Below are positions 38,696-48,360 of a stretch of 64,000 nt of DNA, one piece after another; positions within the stretch are counted from its first letter, which is position 1, and each line of letters begins with the position of its first letter. Source of the stretch: Thiomicrorhabdus immobilis (GTDB lineage Bacteria > Pseudomonadota > Gammaproteobacteria > Thiomicrospirales > Thiomicrospiraceae); the NCBI RefSeq assembly GCF_021654855.1, contig NZ_AP024202.1, positions 1,736,001 through 1,800,000 on the forward strand, given 5' to 3'. A program made the position numbers and the translations under genes. Below the pieces are notes generated by a model that saw only the letters and a list, made by a program, of their open reading frames with translations, ran no database searches and had not been told where the DNA came from.

Positions 38696-40024
38696 CTAAA
38701 ACGGCCAGATATCTGACAGTTTAAAATTCCACCATGACTCATCTTTTTTAGAGCTTTCATCATTTCCTGGGTTTTTGTCTACAAGTTTTTCATCAGCTTG
38801 AGGCTCGATTACTTGCGTTTCATTGTGTTCAATCTTAAAAAGCTTTAAATTTGAAGGGGTAACATCATAACTGGTGATAACCCCCTCATCATCCAATAGA
38901 TAGCTTCTATTCGATTCCGAATAGACTCTTAAAATACGATTGCCGTCACCATATTCATTACTGTGTTTAGCTCTTGCAATCTCAACACCTTGGGTTTTAT
39001 TCAACCAATGTAAATATCCCCAACCGTCAACCGCTAAAACATCATCGCTCGATAAACTTAAATCACCGACCAATCGGCCTTTAAAGGCATTTTGTTTCCA
39101 TAAGTTCGCACCGCTCACCATATCAAAGGCGTACATGACATCATCTTCATCAACTACATAAACAGCTGCGTCATCCGTGACAAAATCTCGATAACCGGAA
39201 ATTTCCTTAACGAAATAGAAATTGCCGTTTTCAGGGTTAATGGAGGCAAACTTTCCATGGAAACCTAGGGCGAATAAACGGTCGTCTTTCACAATCAAAT
39301 TGGCTTGAATATCGACCATGCGTTCTAAATCAGTGCGCCCTTTTGGAACTGCGATTCGAGTCTCCCACAAAAGCGCACCGGATTTAGCCGATAAAGCTTG
39401 AATAGAGCCGGATTCCCAACCAATAAAAAGCTTTCCGTCCGCGTATACCGGAGCAGGTGAACCTCTCAAAGACAGGTTGGGCATTTGATGTTCGGCCACC
39501 CAAATAACTTTACCTGTTTTGGCGTTTAAGGCATAAAGCTTACCGTCGACCGTTCTGGTAAATATTTTACGGTCTGCGACCAATGCACGGCTCACTACTT
39601 CACTGGAAAGCTGGCTCTGCCATAAATATTCTCCAGTTTGTGCGGACACGGCAATCAACTGGCCCTTTGAAGTTCCAATCAGCAGACGGTCCTCATCTAG
39701 CGTCGGACCGGAAACGATAGGTGAATCAAACTTTGCCTGCCATTGAACCTGATCAGACCAGCGTGAAGTGTTACTCTTTAGTAGCGAAACCAAATGCCCT
39801 GTTTCAGAAGCGACATAAATGCTTTTGTCGTCTTCGGCAAAAAACAACCCTTCAGAATCTCTATTTGGCATTGACTCTAATTTAACTTGCCAGTTTTTAT
39901 GTAGGGAATAGTCAGACTCCATTGGAGCCATATAAGGTTCAACCAACGGTTTTGATGTTGAACATCCCGCTAACAGAGCAAACCCTGAAGCTAATGCAAA
40001 CATTAGAGTAAAACGTTTTTTCAT
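38696..40024 (-). CDS. bamB: Outer membrane assembly lipoprotein BamB
   Basis: From the ATG at 40024, it has 442 residues with a lipoprotein signal (MKKRFTLMFALASGFALLAGC, given in parts: lipobox LLAGC with Cys21) followed by an eight-bladed PQQ-type propeller (repeated A.T/K.G..LW patterns, for example LDEDRLLIGTSKGQLIAVSAQ, YALNAKTGKVIWVAE). The C-terminal tail (after about 400) is longer and charged compared with E. coli. BamB is a non-essential Bam complex lipoprotein in the periplasm. An upstream TTG in frame is rejected. Confidence 0.95.
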   Translation of the reverse strand: MKKRFTLMFALASGFALLAGCSTSKPLVEPYMAPMESDYSLHKNWQVKLESMPNRDSEGLFFAEDDKSIYVASETGHLVSLLKSNTSRWSDQVQWQAKFDSPIVSGPTLDEDRLLIGTSKGQLIAVSAQTGEYLWQSQLSSEVVSRALVADRKIFTRTVDGKLYALNAKTGKVIWVAEHQMPNLSLRGSPAPVYADGKLFIGWESGSIQALSAKSGALLWETRIAVPKGRTDLERMVDIQANLIVKDDRLFALGFHGKFASINPENGNFYFVKEISGYRDFVTDDAAVYVVDEDDVMYAFDMVSGANLWKQNAFKGRLVGDLSLSSDDVLAVDGWGYLHWLNKTQGVEIARAKHSNEYGDGNRILRVYSESNRSYLLDDEGVITSYDVTPSNLKLFKIEHNETQVIEPQADEKLVDKNPGNDESSKKDESWWNFKLSDIWPF

Positions 40025-40052
40025 TCTAGATTCCAAATCGGTTTTAATAAGA

Positions 40053-40694
40053 TTATTTTGCTAAATCATCTAACTGAATTTGAGCAAGACCTAAAAGGTT
40101 TTTTTCAGTCTGCGGGTTATTAACAACAGCTGAGAAGGCAACAAACGCTTTTTCGGAATCTTGTTTCTGTAAAGCCAAAAGCCCTTCAACATAACTTAAC
40201 TCACCTTGAGTAGCGCCATTCAAATCCATTGTCTTTAACTGCGAAATCTGGGCTTCTGCTTCAGCTGTTTTATTGGCATCATTATAAATACGCGCCAAAC
40301 GCATATGCGCGACGACTTTCAGAGCAGCATCCACACTATTGTTGGCCACCCAGTTCAATTGCTCAACAGCTTCATCAACTTCACCTTTTTCAAAGCTATA
40401 GGTAGCATGTAGCAGTGCCGCTCCAGCTGCATAAGGGCTTTTTGGCTGTTCTTGCATCAATTTCAACGCCTCACGCGAAACTTCGCCAAAGGTACCTTGC
40501 TGTGAATTTGCCTGAAGCAGTTCGTACATGGAAGAGGCATTTGCACTTTCTACATACTGAGTATTGGTCCAATAACGCCATCCAGAAAAAGCCAGTACAA
40601 CAACTAGTACTGCAGAAAGCAGCTGCGTGCCGTTTTTATTCCACCAATTTTTAAAAGCTTCAATTTGTTCTTCTTCCGTTTCGTAACGACTCAT
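40053..40694 (-). CDS. yfgM: YfgM-family SecYEG ancillary protein (TPR)
   Basis: The 213-residue protein has an N-terminal cytoplasmic start (MSRYETEEEQIEAFKNWW), one membrane helix (about 22-42; LLSAVLVVVLAFSGW) and a periplasmic TPR-like domain (AALLHATYSFEKGEVDEAVEQL). This is the YfgM/TPR_21 pattern. YfgM binds PpiD and the SecYEG translocon. Position between hisS and bamB is the conserved arrangement. Confidence 0.92.
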   Translation of the reverse strand: MSRYETEEEQIEAFKNWWNKNGTQLLSAVLVVVLAFSGWRYWTNTQYVESANASSMYELLQANSQQGTFGEVSREALKLMQEQPKSPYAAGAALLHATYSFEKGEVDEAVEQLNWVANNSVDAALKVVAHMRLARIYNDANKTAEAEAQISQLKTMDLNGATQGELSYVEGLLALQKQDSEKAFVAFSAVVNNPQTEKNLLGLAQIQLDDLAK

Positions 40695-40750
40695 TTTGTT
40701 ATAAACCCTTTTTAGTTTGTTTATATGAAAAATTAATTCTGTGTGAATAA

Positions 40751-42025
40751 TTATGCGTTAAATATCGTGTTTAAGTGGTTAATTAAATCATCCCACTTAA
40801 GTGTTTTCTGCTCTGCTTCGACTCGTAACGATTTGAGAGCGACTTCTTTATTCTCGACCTCTTGCTCACCCATGACGATGGCAAAACTGGCGCCCGACTT
40901 ATCCGCCTTTTTAAACTGGCTCTTAAAGCTCCCGCCGCCACAGTTCATTTGAACGTTGATCTTTGGAAAAGCATCACGAATCATCTCAGAAATCACCAGG
41001 CCTGGTCGAGAGGTATTCTCACCCGCTGTCACAATATATAAATCGGCCTGAGCCATTGCCGGTACAAACTGCTTATCCATTAGCAATGCGACCAGGCGCT
41101 CAATCCCCATGGCAAAACCTACTGCAGGAGTGCTTTTACCGCCAATCTGTTCAACCAAACCATCATAACGTCCACCAGCACACACGGTACCTTGTGCACC
41201 GAGTTCCGTCGTGACCCATTCAAAAACAGTACGATTATAATAATCCAATCCGCGTACTAGATTTGGATTCACCACGAATGGAATACCAATATCTTCTAGA
41301 TGCGACTTAACCGTTTCAAAATGGGCTTTTGACTCTTCGTCGAGGTGGTCTATAAGTTTAGGCGCACCCTCAACGATGGTTTTCATATCGGGATTTTTAG
41401 TATCTAAAATACGTAATGGATTACTATCTAACCTTCTTAAACTATCTTCATCCAATGACGCTTTATGCTCAGATAAATAAGCCACCAATTTTTCACGGTA
41501 GGCAACACGCGCTTCCTGGCTACCTAATGAGTTAATTTGTAACTCAAGGTTTTCCAAACCTAACTGCTCCCATAAACGAGCAGTCAGCACAATTAATTCC
41601 GCATCGATATCGGGTGTGGCTAAACCGAACACCTCGACACCAAACTGGTGAAATTGGCGGTAGCGACCTTTTTGTGGGCGCTCATAACGGAACATTGACC
41701 CGGTGTAATAAAGTTTTTGAATTTGGTTGTGCGATAGCCCATTTTGAACAATGGCTCTTACACAACCCGCAGTACCTTCTGGACGCAATGTCAGACTTTC
41801 ACCATTTCTATCCGCGAAAGTGTACATCTCTTTTTCAACGATATCGGTGACTTCACCAATCGAGCGTGCAAAAAGTTCGGTTTTTTCGACAATTGGCAAA
41901 CGGATAGAGTTGAAGCCATACTGTTTCAAAGTTTTTTCAGCAGTTCCGATTAGGTAATCAAAGGCGACTGCCTCATCACCATAAATATCATTCATTCCCC
42001 TGATTGCTGAAATTTGGTTTGCCAT
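40751..42025 (-). CDS. hisS: Histidine-tRNA ligase
   Basis: A 424-residue class II synthetase: N-terminal [14 protein letters not shown], motif 2 [20 protein letters not shown], the histidine-A motifs ([13 protein letters not shown] and [14 protein letters not shown]), motif 3 [13 protein letters not shown], and an anticodon-binding C domain. Length is typical. The palindrome at 40995 falls in the C domain and encodes PGLV. Operon neighbour yfgM follows by 57 bases. Confidence 0.98.
   Translation of the reverse strand: MANQISAIRGMNDIYGDEAVAFDYLIGTAEKTLKQYGFNSIRLPIVEKTELFARSIGEVTDIVEKEMYTFADRNGESLTLRPEGTAGCVRAIVQNGLSHNQIQKLYYTGSMFRYERPQKGRYRQFHQFGVEVFGLATPDIDAELIVLTARLWEQLGLENLELQINSLGSQEARVAYREKLVAYLSEHKASLDEDSLRRLDSNPLRILDTKNPDMKTIVEGAPKLIDHLDEESKAHFETVKSHLEDIGIPFVVNPNLVRGLDYYNRTVFEWVTTELGAQGTVCAGGRYDGLVEQIGGKSTPAVGFAMGIERLVALLMDKQFVPAMAQADLYIVTAGENTSRPGLVISEMIRDAFPKINVQMNCGGGSFKSQFKKADKSGASFAIVMGEQEVENKEVALKSLRVEAEQKTLKWDDLINHLNTIFNA
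40995..41006. repeat. Dispersed 12-bp palindrome, copy 10 (inside hisS)
   Basis: A perfect copy, read on the hisS strand as P-G-L-V. Confidence 0.9.
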
Positions 42026-42122
42026 TGTGTTTATTTCTCTTACTCTAGTTAATTTTTTATTGTTATTATCAAGAGCGAGACCTCATACGGGTCGCGCCCA
42101 TTTTTACCATTTAATCTAATCT

Positions 42123-42590
42123 TCAAGAACCAGGGGTAGGCAAACTCATCTCTGTCGCCTGCTCTATCATCTTGCCGGAATCAGGTTGTGTGAAATCGAT
42201 TCCAATTGTCGAAACCAACCAGACAATAATTGCGAATATCACGATTAAAAACATCCACTTGACCCAACCTCTACTCATTATGGGTTTGGTGCTTTTATAA
42301 CTAAACCGCTGTATCGGCTGCAAATTGGTTGCAACATGCTTTCCGTCTGGAAACTCCCCATGATAACCATCAAGATCAACGTTTAGCAAACTGGCGTAGT
42401 TACGAAGGTAACCTCTTTCAAATGTCGTTAATTCACTCAAAACCAACGATTGAGATTCAAACTTGGTTAATTGTTCCACCGGTAAATTTAATTTTTCCGC
42501 TGCGGCTTCTAGAGACAATCCCTCTGCTTGACGAGATTCATACAATAACTCCGCAAGCATTGGTTTTATATTTTCAACTGTCTCTGTCAT
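42123..42590 (-). CDS. Short RodZ-like helix-turn-helix membrane protein
   Basis: A 155-residue protein with an N-terminal Xre/RodZ-type HTH (LLYESRQAEGLSLEAAAEKLNLPVEQL, about 14-75), the Y-L-R-(N/G)-Y-A-x-L helix typical of RodZ, a basic juxtamembrane part and one membrane helix (about 111-130). RodZ normally continues with a long periplasmic domain of about 150 residues; here only some 25 residues follow the helix. It stands where rodZ is found in other gammaproteobacteria (between rlmN and hisS). A cytoskeleton-anchor role is plausible but unproven. Confidence 0.75.
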   Translation of the reverse strand: MTETVENIKPMLAELLYESRQAEGLSLEAAAEKLNLPVEQLTKFESQSLVLSELTTFERGYLRNYASLLNVDLDGYHGEFPDGKHVATNLQPIQRFSYKSTKPIMSRGWVKWMFLIVIFAIIVWLVSTIGIDFTQPDSGKMIEQATEMSLPTPGS

Positions 42591-42619
42591 TTTCAGTTCC
42601 TATTTGGCATTAACGCTAT

Positions 42620-43774
42620 TTAGTTTAACGATTTTCCAGAAAATTCGACTCGATGCAAAGTACGTTTGGTTCTATCTGAAACCTTGCCTGCAAGCTGACC
42701 ACAGGCCGCATCGATGTCCTCACCACGCGTTTTTCTTACCGTGACATTCAAACCACCCTCTTCCAGAATCGCCCTAAAACGATGAATCGCATTATTGGAA
42801 GAGCGCTTGTAATCCGTGTTTGGAAAAGGATTGAAGGGGATCAAGTTAACCTTACAAGGCAAATCACCCAGAAGTGCGACGAGCTGTTCAGCATGTTCGG
42901 TTCTATCGTTAACCTTATCCAACATCACGTACTCGACCGTAACATGCTTTTTACTGTGGCCACCCTCAACATAACGATGCAAACTCGGCATCAGAACTTC
43001 CAACGGATACTTTTGGTTAATCGGCACCAGAATATCCCGCAACGGATTGTTTGGCGCATGTAAAGAAATGGCTAGACTAACATCCACCTCTTCTTTGATT
43101 TTATCAATGGCGGGTACAACACCGGCCGTACTGATGGTTACTCGTCTTTTAGACAATCCATAAGCGAAATCATCCATTAAAATCCTTGCCGCCGGAAAAG
43201 TATGGGTAACATTCAATAACGGCTCTCCCATCCCCATAAAGACCACATTGGAAATTCGACGTTCTTCTTTCGGTTTGCAGCCCAGAGCTTTGTTCGCCAC
43301 CCACATTTGAGCAATGATTTCCCAGTTTTCCAGATTGCGATTAAAGCCTTGCTGTCCGGTTGAGCAAAAACTGCACTCCAAAGCACAACCAACCTGCGAG
43401 GAGATGCAAAGGGTGCCACGGTTTTTTTCGGGAATGAAAACCGCCTCAACCGAATTATGGTTATCAACTTCAAGAAGCCACTTGATCGTGCCGTCTTCCG
43501 ACAACTGTTCGGCAACAATTTTCGGGGTACGCACTTGAGCGAGCTTCAAGAGTTTTTCTCTTAAAGCTTTACTTAAGTTGGTCATCTCTTCAAAATCACT
43601 CACCCCAAACTGATGAATCCACTTCATCACCTGGCCTGCTCTAAAAGGTTTTTCACCAATCGAAGCAAAGAATGCTTCCATTGCTTGGCGATCCATGCCT
43701 AATAAGTCGATTTTTTGTGAAGGGTCTTGCTGCGAATTTACAGCTACATCTTTGGTCACGTTTGTTTCTGCCAT
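42620..43774 (-). CDS. rlmN: Dual-specificity 23S rRNA/tRNA methyltransferase RlmN
   Basis: From the ATG at 43774 the product has 384 residues. It methylates A2503 of 23S rRNA and A37 of some tRNAs. The radical-SAM motif CSFCSTGQ (Cys triad) and preceding QVGCALEC are visible, along with GMGEPLLN and a late catalytic Cys in DIDAACGQL. The start overlaps the ndk stop by one base (TAATG), so the two are coupled; a GTG five codons upstream is less likely. The N-terminal domain has [13 protein letters not shown]. Confidence 0.97.
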   Translation of the reverse strand: MAETNVTKDVAVNSQQDPSQKIDLLGMDRQAMEAFFASIGEKPFRAGQVMKWIHQFGVSDFEEMTNLSKALREKLLKLAQVRTPKIVAEQLSEDGTIKWLLEVDNHNSVEAVFIPEKNRGTLCISSQVGCALECSFCSTGQQGFNRNLENWEIIAQMWVANKALGCKPKEERRISNVVFMGMGEPLLNVTHTFPAARILMDDFAYGLSKRRVTISTAGVVPAIDKIKEEVDVSLAISLHAPNNPLRDILVPINQKYPLEVLMPSLHRYVEGGHSKKHVTVEYVMLDKVNDRTEHAEQLVALLGDLPCKVNLIPFNPFPNTDYKRSSNNAIHRFRAILEEGGLNVTVRKTRGEDIDAACGQLAGKVSDRTKRTLHRVEFSGKSLN

Positions 43775-44196
43775 TAATTTCTTGGACACAATTCTTTTTC
43801 ATCAAAGAAAAAGGCTATTTCTCTTGCCGCACTTTCTGGTGAATCCGAACCATGCACCGAGTTTTCACGAACGGATAATGCAAAATCCGCACGAATCGTG
43901 CCCGCTTCAGCCTTGGCCGGATCGGTAACCCCCATAATCTGACGGTTTTTAGCAATCGCATCTTCACCTTCAAGCACTTGAACGACAATCGGTGCAGATG
44001 TCATGTAACCGACTAACGGTTCATAGAAATCACGCCCTTTGTGTTCTGCGTAAAACTTTTCAGCCTGTTCGGTTGATAAACGTATCATTTTAGAGGCGAT
44101 AACACTTAAGCCATTCTCTTCGAAACGCTGGGTAATTTGACCAATAAGATTTCTAGAAACCGCATCTGGCTTAATAATTGAAAAAGTTCTTTGCAT
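43774..44196 (-). CDS. ndk: Nucleoside diphosphate kinase
   Basis: The ATG at 44196 ([13 protein letters not shown]) gives 140 residues; a longer upstream frame is rejected. The active-site His is in the N-terminal-proximal consensus NSVHGSDS near residue 117. It transfers phosphate between NTPs and NDPs. It overlaps rlmN by one base. Confidence 0.97.
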   Translation of the reverse strand: MQRTFSIIKPDAVSRNLIGQITQRFEENGLSVIASKMIRLSTEQAEKFYAEHKGRDFYEPLVGYMTSAPIVVQVLEGEDAIAKNRQIMGVTDPAKAEAGTIRADFALSVRENSVHGSDSPESAAREIAFFFDEKELCPRN

Positions 44197-44255
44197 GACA
44201 CAAGTCCTTAAATTTTTAATCGGCATATTTTAACAACAAATAGACAAAACTGCAG

Positions 44256-44285
44256 AAAAACAAAACCCCGGACAGATGCCGGGGC
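44256..44285 (-). terminator. Intrinsic terminator after iscA
   Basis: On the minus strand, CCCCGG-catctgt-CCGGGG followed by TTTTGTTTTT. It separates the cysE-iscR-iscA unit from ndk. Confidence 0.88.
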
Positions 44286-44315
44286 TTATTTGAGTCAGGC
44301 TAATTTATAAAAACG

Positions 44316-44642
44316 CTAAACAGTGAATGATTCTCCACATCCACAACTATCTTTTACCTTTGGATTTTTGAAATCAAAACCTTCATTCAACAAGCTTTCT
44401 TGTACGTAGTCGATTTCCATTCCATCAATGTTTTCAAGACTTTTAGAATCGACCACAACCTTTGTACCAAAACTCTCAAAAACCTGATCTCCGTCTTTTA
44501 TATCATCCGCATAATCAACCACATAGGAAAAACCTGCGCAACCACTCACCTTTGTAGCAACACGCAAACCCACCCCATGCCCACGCTTCGCAATCATGTT
44601 TTTAACACGGTTTGACGCTGATTCAGTCAATGTTACTGCCAT
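44316..44642 (-). CDS. iscA: IscA-type iron-sulfur assembly protein
   Basis: A 108-residue A-type carrier with the three conserved cysteines (VSGCAGFSY and the CGCGESF end). The spacing and the GFDFKNPKVKDSCGCGESF tail are closer to IscA than to ErpA or SufA. It binds and delivers Fe-S clusters. It follows iscR by 55 bases. Unlike the usual isc operon, no iscS, iscU, hscBA or fdx is seen between or beyond. Confidence 0.92.
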   Translation of the reverse strand: MAVTLTESASNRVKNMIAKRGHGVGLRVATKVSGCAGFSYVVDYADDIKDGDQVFESFGTKVVVDSKSLENIDGMEIDYVQESLLNEGFDFKNPKVKDSCGCGESFTV

Positions 44643-44697
44643 TTTATTTTCCTATTCAATAGACTAATTTATACACCATACAAACTTAAATCCAAAA

Positions 44698-45129
44698 TCA
44701 TCCGAAAGAGATTTCTTTTAAGCCTGTCTGTCTTTTATCTACCACACCTTGAAGTGTAATACTTTTCAAAAAGGTGTCAATGGTATCACTTAACTCACTC
44801 CAAAGTGCATGTGATAAACATTCATCACCACCCTGGCAATTTGATTTACCGCCACACTTACGAGCATCCACCGACTCATCGACCGCTCGAATAATTTCAC
44901 TAATGGAAATCTCCGACGCAATTCGACTCAAACGGTAACCACCACCAGGCCCACGAGCACTTGAAACTAAATCCGCTTTTTTCAATTTAGCAAACAGCTG
45001 TTCTAAATACGATAATGAAATACCTTGTCGCTCAGAAATCAATGACAGGGTAATTGCCCCTTTATCCTGATTTAATGCGATATCAATCATTGCCGTAACA
45101 GCATACCTGCCTTTAGATGTTAATTTCAT
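44698..45129 (-). CDS. iscR: Fe-S cluster-sensing Rrf2 regulator IscR
   Basis: The 143-residue protein has the Rrf2 winged helix ([48 protein letters not shown]) and three cysteines for the [2Fe-2S] cluster ([13 protein letters not shown]) near 92-104. It senses cluster status and regulates Fe-S assembly. It lies between cysE (87 bases upstream) and iscA. The inverted repeat just upstream of its start might be an autoregulatory site. Confidence 0.95.
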   Translation of the reverse strand: MKLTSKGRYAVTAMIDIALNQDKGAITLSLISERQGISLSYLEQLFAKLKKADLVSSARGPGGGYRLSRIASEISISEIIRAVDESVDARKCGGKSNCQGGDECLSHALWSELSDTIDTFLKSITLQGVVDKRQTGLKEISFG

Positions 45130-45139
45130 ATTACCCAGA

Positions 45140-45162
45140 TCCTAAAAATTAATATTAGGATT
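45140..45162 (-). promoter_or_regulatory. Inverted repeat upstream of iscR
   Basis: ATCCTAA and TTAGGAT, 9 bases apart, 11 bases upstream of the iscR start. It could be an operator or a leader hairpin. It does not match the known type 1 IscR consensus well. Confidence 0.35.
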
Positions 45163-45216
45163 CTATAATAACCAAGTAATTAACTCAACTATTATTCACT
45201 TAACTATGCGACTTTC

Positions 45217-46020
45217 CTAATCGGACTTCTGGCTGCCTTTTTTCTTTTTCAAGTGCGCCGCCTGCTCAGGGTCACTTGGCTCAAGCACCACGTCATCAAG
45301 ACCTGGCAAACTCATATCAATCGCATCACCCCCAATTTCCGAAAGTGATTTAGCAAGCCTCTCGAGCTTTTCATCCTGAACCTGGATATGATCAAGTAAA
45401 CTGTAAATGGCTTTTTCGATCGGATCAGGAGTCTCCTGGCCGACACCGTATGCATCAAAGCCGATTTTTTCAGCCATTTTAGCTCGGCGAATATGCGCCT
45501 CATCCTTTTGCTGTTTGACAATGCGACCAGGAATCCCTACAACGGTTTCCCCCTCTCCCACTGACTTAAGCACAACCGCATTTGAGCCGACACGTGCATC
45601 ATTGGCAATCTCAATAGGCCCAAGCACCTTAGCACCTGCACCGACAACCACACCATTACCCAAAGTGGGATGGCGTTTACCTTTTTTCCAAGATGTCCCG
45701 CCCAATGTCACCCCATGATATAGCGTGCAATCATCGCCAATTTCGGCCGTTTCACCAATAACCACCCCCATACCATGGTCAATAAAAAAACGTTCGCCAA
45801 TTTTTGCCGCCGGATGGATCTCAATTCCGGTTAACCATCTCGCCAATCCTGAAATAAACCGTGCCAGCCACTTCAAGCCCAAGTTCCAAAGCCAGTGTGC
45901 AAGCCGGTACCACAACAACGCATGTAAACCGGGATAAGTTGTCAGCACTTCGAAGGTATTTCTTGCAGCTGGATCTCGATCAAAAACACAACGAATATCA
46001 GACTTTAACCTTTTAAACAC
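45217..46020 (-). CDS. cysE: Serine O-acetyltransferase
   Basis: The GTG at 46020 has GGAG six bases upstream and gives 267 residues, with the start [18 protein letters not shown]; an upstream ATG at 46071 would overlap trmJ by 59 bases and is rejected. The protein has an N-terminal helical domain and a left-handed beta helix of hexapeptide repeats ([28 protein letters not shown]), the active-site His/Asp region and a long C-terminal tail. It makes O-acetylserine for cysteine synthesis. It overlaps trmJ by eight bases and precedes iscR, linking sulfur assimilation with Fe-S supply. Confidence 0.95.
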   Translation of the reverse strand: MFKRLKSDIRCVFDRDPAARNTFEVLTTYPGLHALLWYRLAHWLWNLGLKWLARFISGLARWLTGIEIHPAAKIGERFFIDHGMGVVIGETAEIGDDCTLYHGVTLGGTSWKKGKRHPTLGNGVVVGAGAKVLGPIEIANDARVGSNAVVLKSVGEGETVVGIPGRIVKQQKDEAHIRRAKMAEKIGFDAYGVGQETPDPIEKAIYSLLDHIQVQDEKLERLAKSLSEIGGDAIDMSLPGLDDVVLEPSDPEQAAHLKKKKGSQKSD

Positions 46021-46825
46021 TCTTCTTCTCCAAAACAGTATTTTCTGAGCCTTTATCGCCTTCCATACCATTGGCTTGGTTATTGAAAGCTTGTCTTTGA
46101 GCTGCCGTTAAAATTCCTCTCAAGATATCGATTTCCTTAACATCCAATTGAGAGCGATTAAACAAACGACGCATACGACGCATAAAACGGGCATTCTTAG
46201 CGGGATCTAAAAACTCGATATCTTGTAACGCTTGGTACAAGTGATCATAAAACCCTTCCAACTGTTCGGTTGAGGCCAGTTTATGACGATAACCTTTTCG
46301 ATGTACCGATTCGATTTCAGTTGCCATTAAACACTCATAGGCGAACACCTGAACAGCCGCCCCAATATTTAACGAGCTGTAAACAGGATTGGTGGGAATA
46401 TGCGCTAAATAATGACATTTATCCATTTCTGCATTACTTAAACCGGAGTCTTCACGCCCGAAAACCAAAGCAACCTCCCCCTCTTCCACCGTCTCCAACG
46501 CCAACTTTGCCGTTTCTCTGACATCCAATTGCGGCCATGAAACCTTTCTAAGGCGAGCACTCGCACCGACAACCAATTTAGTTCCAGCTAAAGCCTCGTC
46601 TAAACTACCCACAACTCTGGCATCATTCAACACATCTGTTGCACTTGACGCTCTAGCGGATGCAACCTGGCTTGGGAATTCTTTAGGATTCACTAAAACC
46701 AACTGACTGAGCCCCATGTTTTTCATAGCACGGGCTATTCCGCCAATATTCCCAGGATGCGAAGTTTCAATCAATACAATTCTAATTTTTGATAAGCCTG
46801 GGTTAAGACGGTAATCTTCAATCAT
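46013..46825 (-). CDS. trmJ: tRNA (cytidine/uridine-2'-O-)-methyltransferase TrmJ
   Basis: A 270-residue SPOUT methyltransferase: [20 protein letters not shown] at the N terminus, [19 protein letters not shown] near 130 and [19 protein letters not shown] near 150, all knot motifs. The C-terminal extension (about 180-270) matches TrmJ. It methylates position 32 of tRNA anticodon loops. It is divergent from suhB, the usual arrangement in gammaproteobacteria. Confidence 0.95.
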   Translation of the reverse strand: MIEDYRLNPGLSKIRIVLIETSHPGNIGGIARAMKNMGLSQLVLVNPKEFPSQVASARASSATDVLNDARVVGSLDEALAGTKLVVGASARLRKVSWPQLDVRETAKLALETVEEGEVALVFGREDSGLSNAEMDKCHYLAHIPTNPVYSSLNIGAAVQVFAYECLMATEIESVHRKGYRHKLASTEQLEGFYDHLYQALQDIEFLDPAKNARFMRRMRRLFNRSQLDVKEIDILRGILTAAQRQAFNNQANGMEGDKGSENTVLEKKSV

Positions 46826-46948
46826 TTATCTGTTTTCCGTTATAATCTATTTATTAATTTCTGCGATAGGTTTTCCCTAAGCAGACATTCTACCTGTTCG
46901 TTAACAATTTAGACATCATCATAGTCAAAAAGCATAAGGCAAACACAG

Positions 46949-47758
46949 ATGCATCCACTACTAAACATTGCAACGCAAGCCGCAAGAGCCGCTGGCGGAA
47001 ACATTCTTCACCACTTAGACCGTATTGATCAACTTAATGTTGAACACAAAGGTAAAAACGATTACGTCAGCGAAGTGGATAAAGAAGCTGAAAACACAAT
47101 TATTCAAACCATCAAGAAATACTACCCTGACCACGATATTTTTGCCGAAGAGAGCGGTGCATCTAAAAAACAAGGTAAACCATCAGAAGTCAGATGGATT
47201 ATTGACCCGCTTGATGGAACAACCAACTTTTTGCACCAGTTCCCACAATTCAGCGTTTCAATTGCTGTCGAAGTGAAGGGCAAGGTTCAGCATGGTGTCA
47301 TTTTCGACCCGGTTCGCGATGAAATGTTTACCGCAAGCCGTGGAAGCGGTGCATACCTCAACAATCGTCGCCTGCGTGTCAGCCAACAAAAGACTTTGGA
47401 TAACGCTTTATTGGCAACAGGTTTCCCTTATCACGATTTCAGCTATATCGATGCGTACATGGCAAGCTTGAAGTCCTTCATGACATCAACCGCAGGTATT
47501 CGTCGAGCAGGCTCTGCCGCCCTAGACTTAGCCTATGTCGCATGTGGTCGTGTTGATGGCTTCTGGGAATTCAACCTTAAGCCTTGGGATATAGCAGCAG
47601 GGGCTTTAATCATTCAAGAAGCAGGTGGCTTATCAACCGACTTTAATGGTGGTGACAACTATTTAACCAGCGGTAACATCCTTGCGGCCAACCCAAAACT
47701 TTATAAAGAAATGGCTCAAACCATTGGTAAAACCGTACCGAATGAGCTGAGAAAATAA
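46949..47758 (+). CDS. suhB: Inositol-1-monophosphatase SuhB
   Basis: The 269-residue enzyme shows the metal-binding motifs EESG, WIIDPLDGTTNFLHQFP and WDIAAGALIIQEAGG of the inositol monophosphatase family. SuhB also acts with Nus factors in rRNA antitermination in E. coli. A TATAAT lies at 46841 upstream. It is divergent from trmJ and ends at a strong hairpin. Confidence 0.97.
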   Translation: MHPLLNIATQAARAAGGNILHHLDRIDQLNVEHKGKNDYVSEVDKEAENTIIQTIKKYYPDHDIFAEESGASKKQGKPSEVRWIIDPLDGTTNFLHQFPQFSVSIAVEVKGKVQHGVIFDPVRDEMFTASRGSGAYLNNRRLRVSQQKTLDNALLATGFPYHDFSYIDAYMASLKSFMTSTAGIRRAGSAALDLAYVACGRVDGFWEFNLKPWDIAAGALIIQEAGGLSTDFNGGDNYLTSGNILAANPKLYKEMAQTIGKTVPNELRK

Positions 47759-47771
47759 ACTCATTTAATCT

Positions 47772-47809
47772 AAAGAACTCGCCGCAAACTGCAGCGGTGA
47801 GTTCTTTTA
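47772..47809 (+). terminator. Intrinsic terminator after suhB
   Basis: AAAGAACTCGCCGC and GCGGTGAGTTCTTT pair with one G-U around an 8-base loop, ending in T4. Confidence 0.8.
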
Positions 47810-47818
47810 AAAGACCTA

Positions 47819-47828
47819 CCCCCCCCCC
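47819..47828. repeat. Ten-base poly-C tract
   Basis: A run of ten C (G on the rimI strand), 14 bases beyond the rimI stop, between convergent genes. It is the longest G/C homopolymer noticed in the window and may vary in length. Confidence 0.85.
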
Positions 47829-47841
47829 AATTGTCTAACAA

Positions 47842-48336
47842 CTATCCCGCAAAAGAATACGACATCAAAATCGCATCCTCTTTTTCATCCACCAACTCTT
47901 GCAAATCCTCATCCCAAGCTTGGGAGCGATAATAACCCTTACGGATACCATCCTGGGTAAACCCTAAAGATTGATACAATTTTTGTGCAGCTGAATTGGA
48001 CTCTCTGACCTCAAGAAAAACAATCTGGTAATTACTCGCCTGCAAGGTATCCAATATTTTTGAAAACGCCTGCTTGGCAACCCCGCGCCGCTGATATTTA
48101 GGGGAGACACAAATATTCAAAATATTCGCCTCATCCAAGACCGGCAGAATACAGCAATAACCAAGAATGTTGTCCGCAACATCACAAAAAACATAATTCA
48201 AACCCTGATCAAGACTTTTCTCAAAGCCACTCAAACTCCAGGGATAATCATAGGATTTTAATTCAATATCATAAACCTGAGACAGGTCAGACTCGTCCAT
48301 CAGACGTAGATAACTCATAATTGAAGATTCAGGCAT
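47842..48336 (-). CDS. rimI: Ribosomal protein S18-alanine N-acetyltransferase RimI
   Basis: A GNAT acetyltransferase of about 164 residues (ATG at 48336; an ATG six codons later is possible). Motif A reads ICVSPKYQRRGVAKQAF near 90-106, with EVRESNSAAQKLYQSLGF in the C half. It acetylates the N terminus of S18 in E. coli. It lies 24 bases after a HolD-like gene, as in the holD-rimI pair of enterics. Confidence 0.9.
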   Translation of the reverse strand: MPESSIMSYLRLMDESDLSQVYDIELKSYDYPWSLSGFEKSLDQGLNYVFCDVADNILGYCCILPVLDEANILNICVSPKYQRRGVAKQAFSKILDTLQASNYQIVFLEVRESNSAAQKLYQSLGFTQDGIRKGYYRSQAWDEDLQELVDEKEDAILMSYSFAG

Positions 48337-48360
48337 AGCTCAACATTAATCTAACGAAAA

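Noticed and set aside
46021-46071. ATG at 46071 as the cysE start.
   Set aside because: It would overlap trmJ by 59 bases and add a basic stretch unlike CysE; the GTG at 46020 has a good ribosome-binding sequence.
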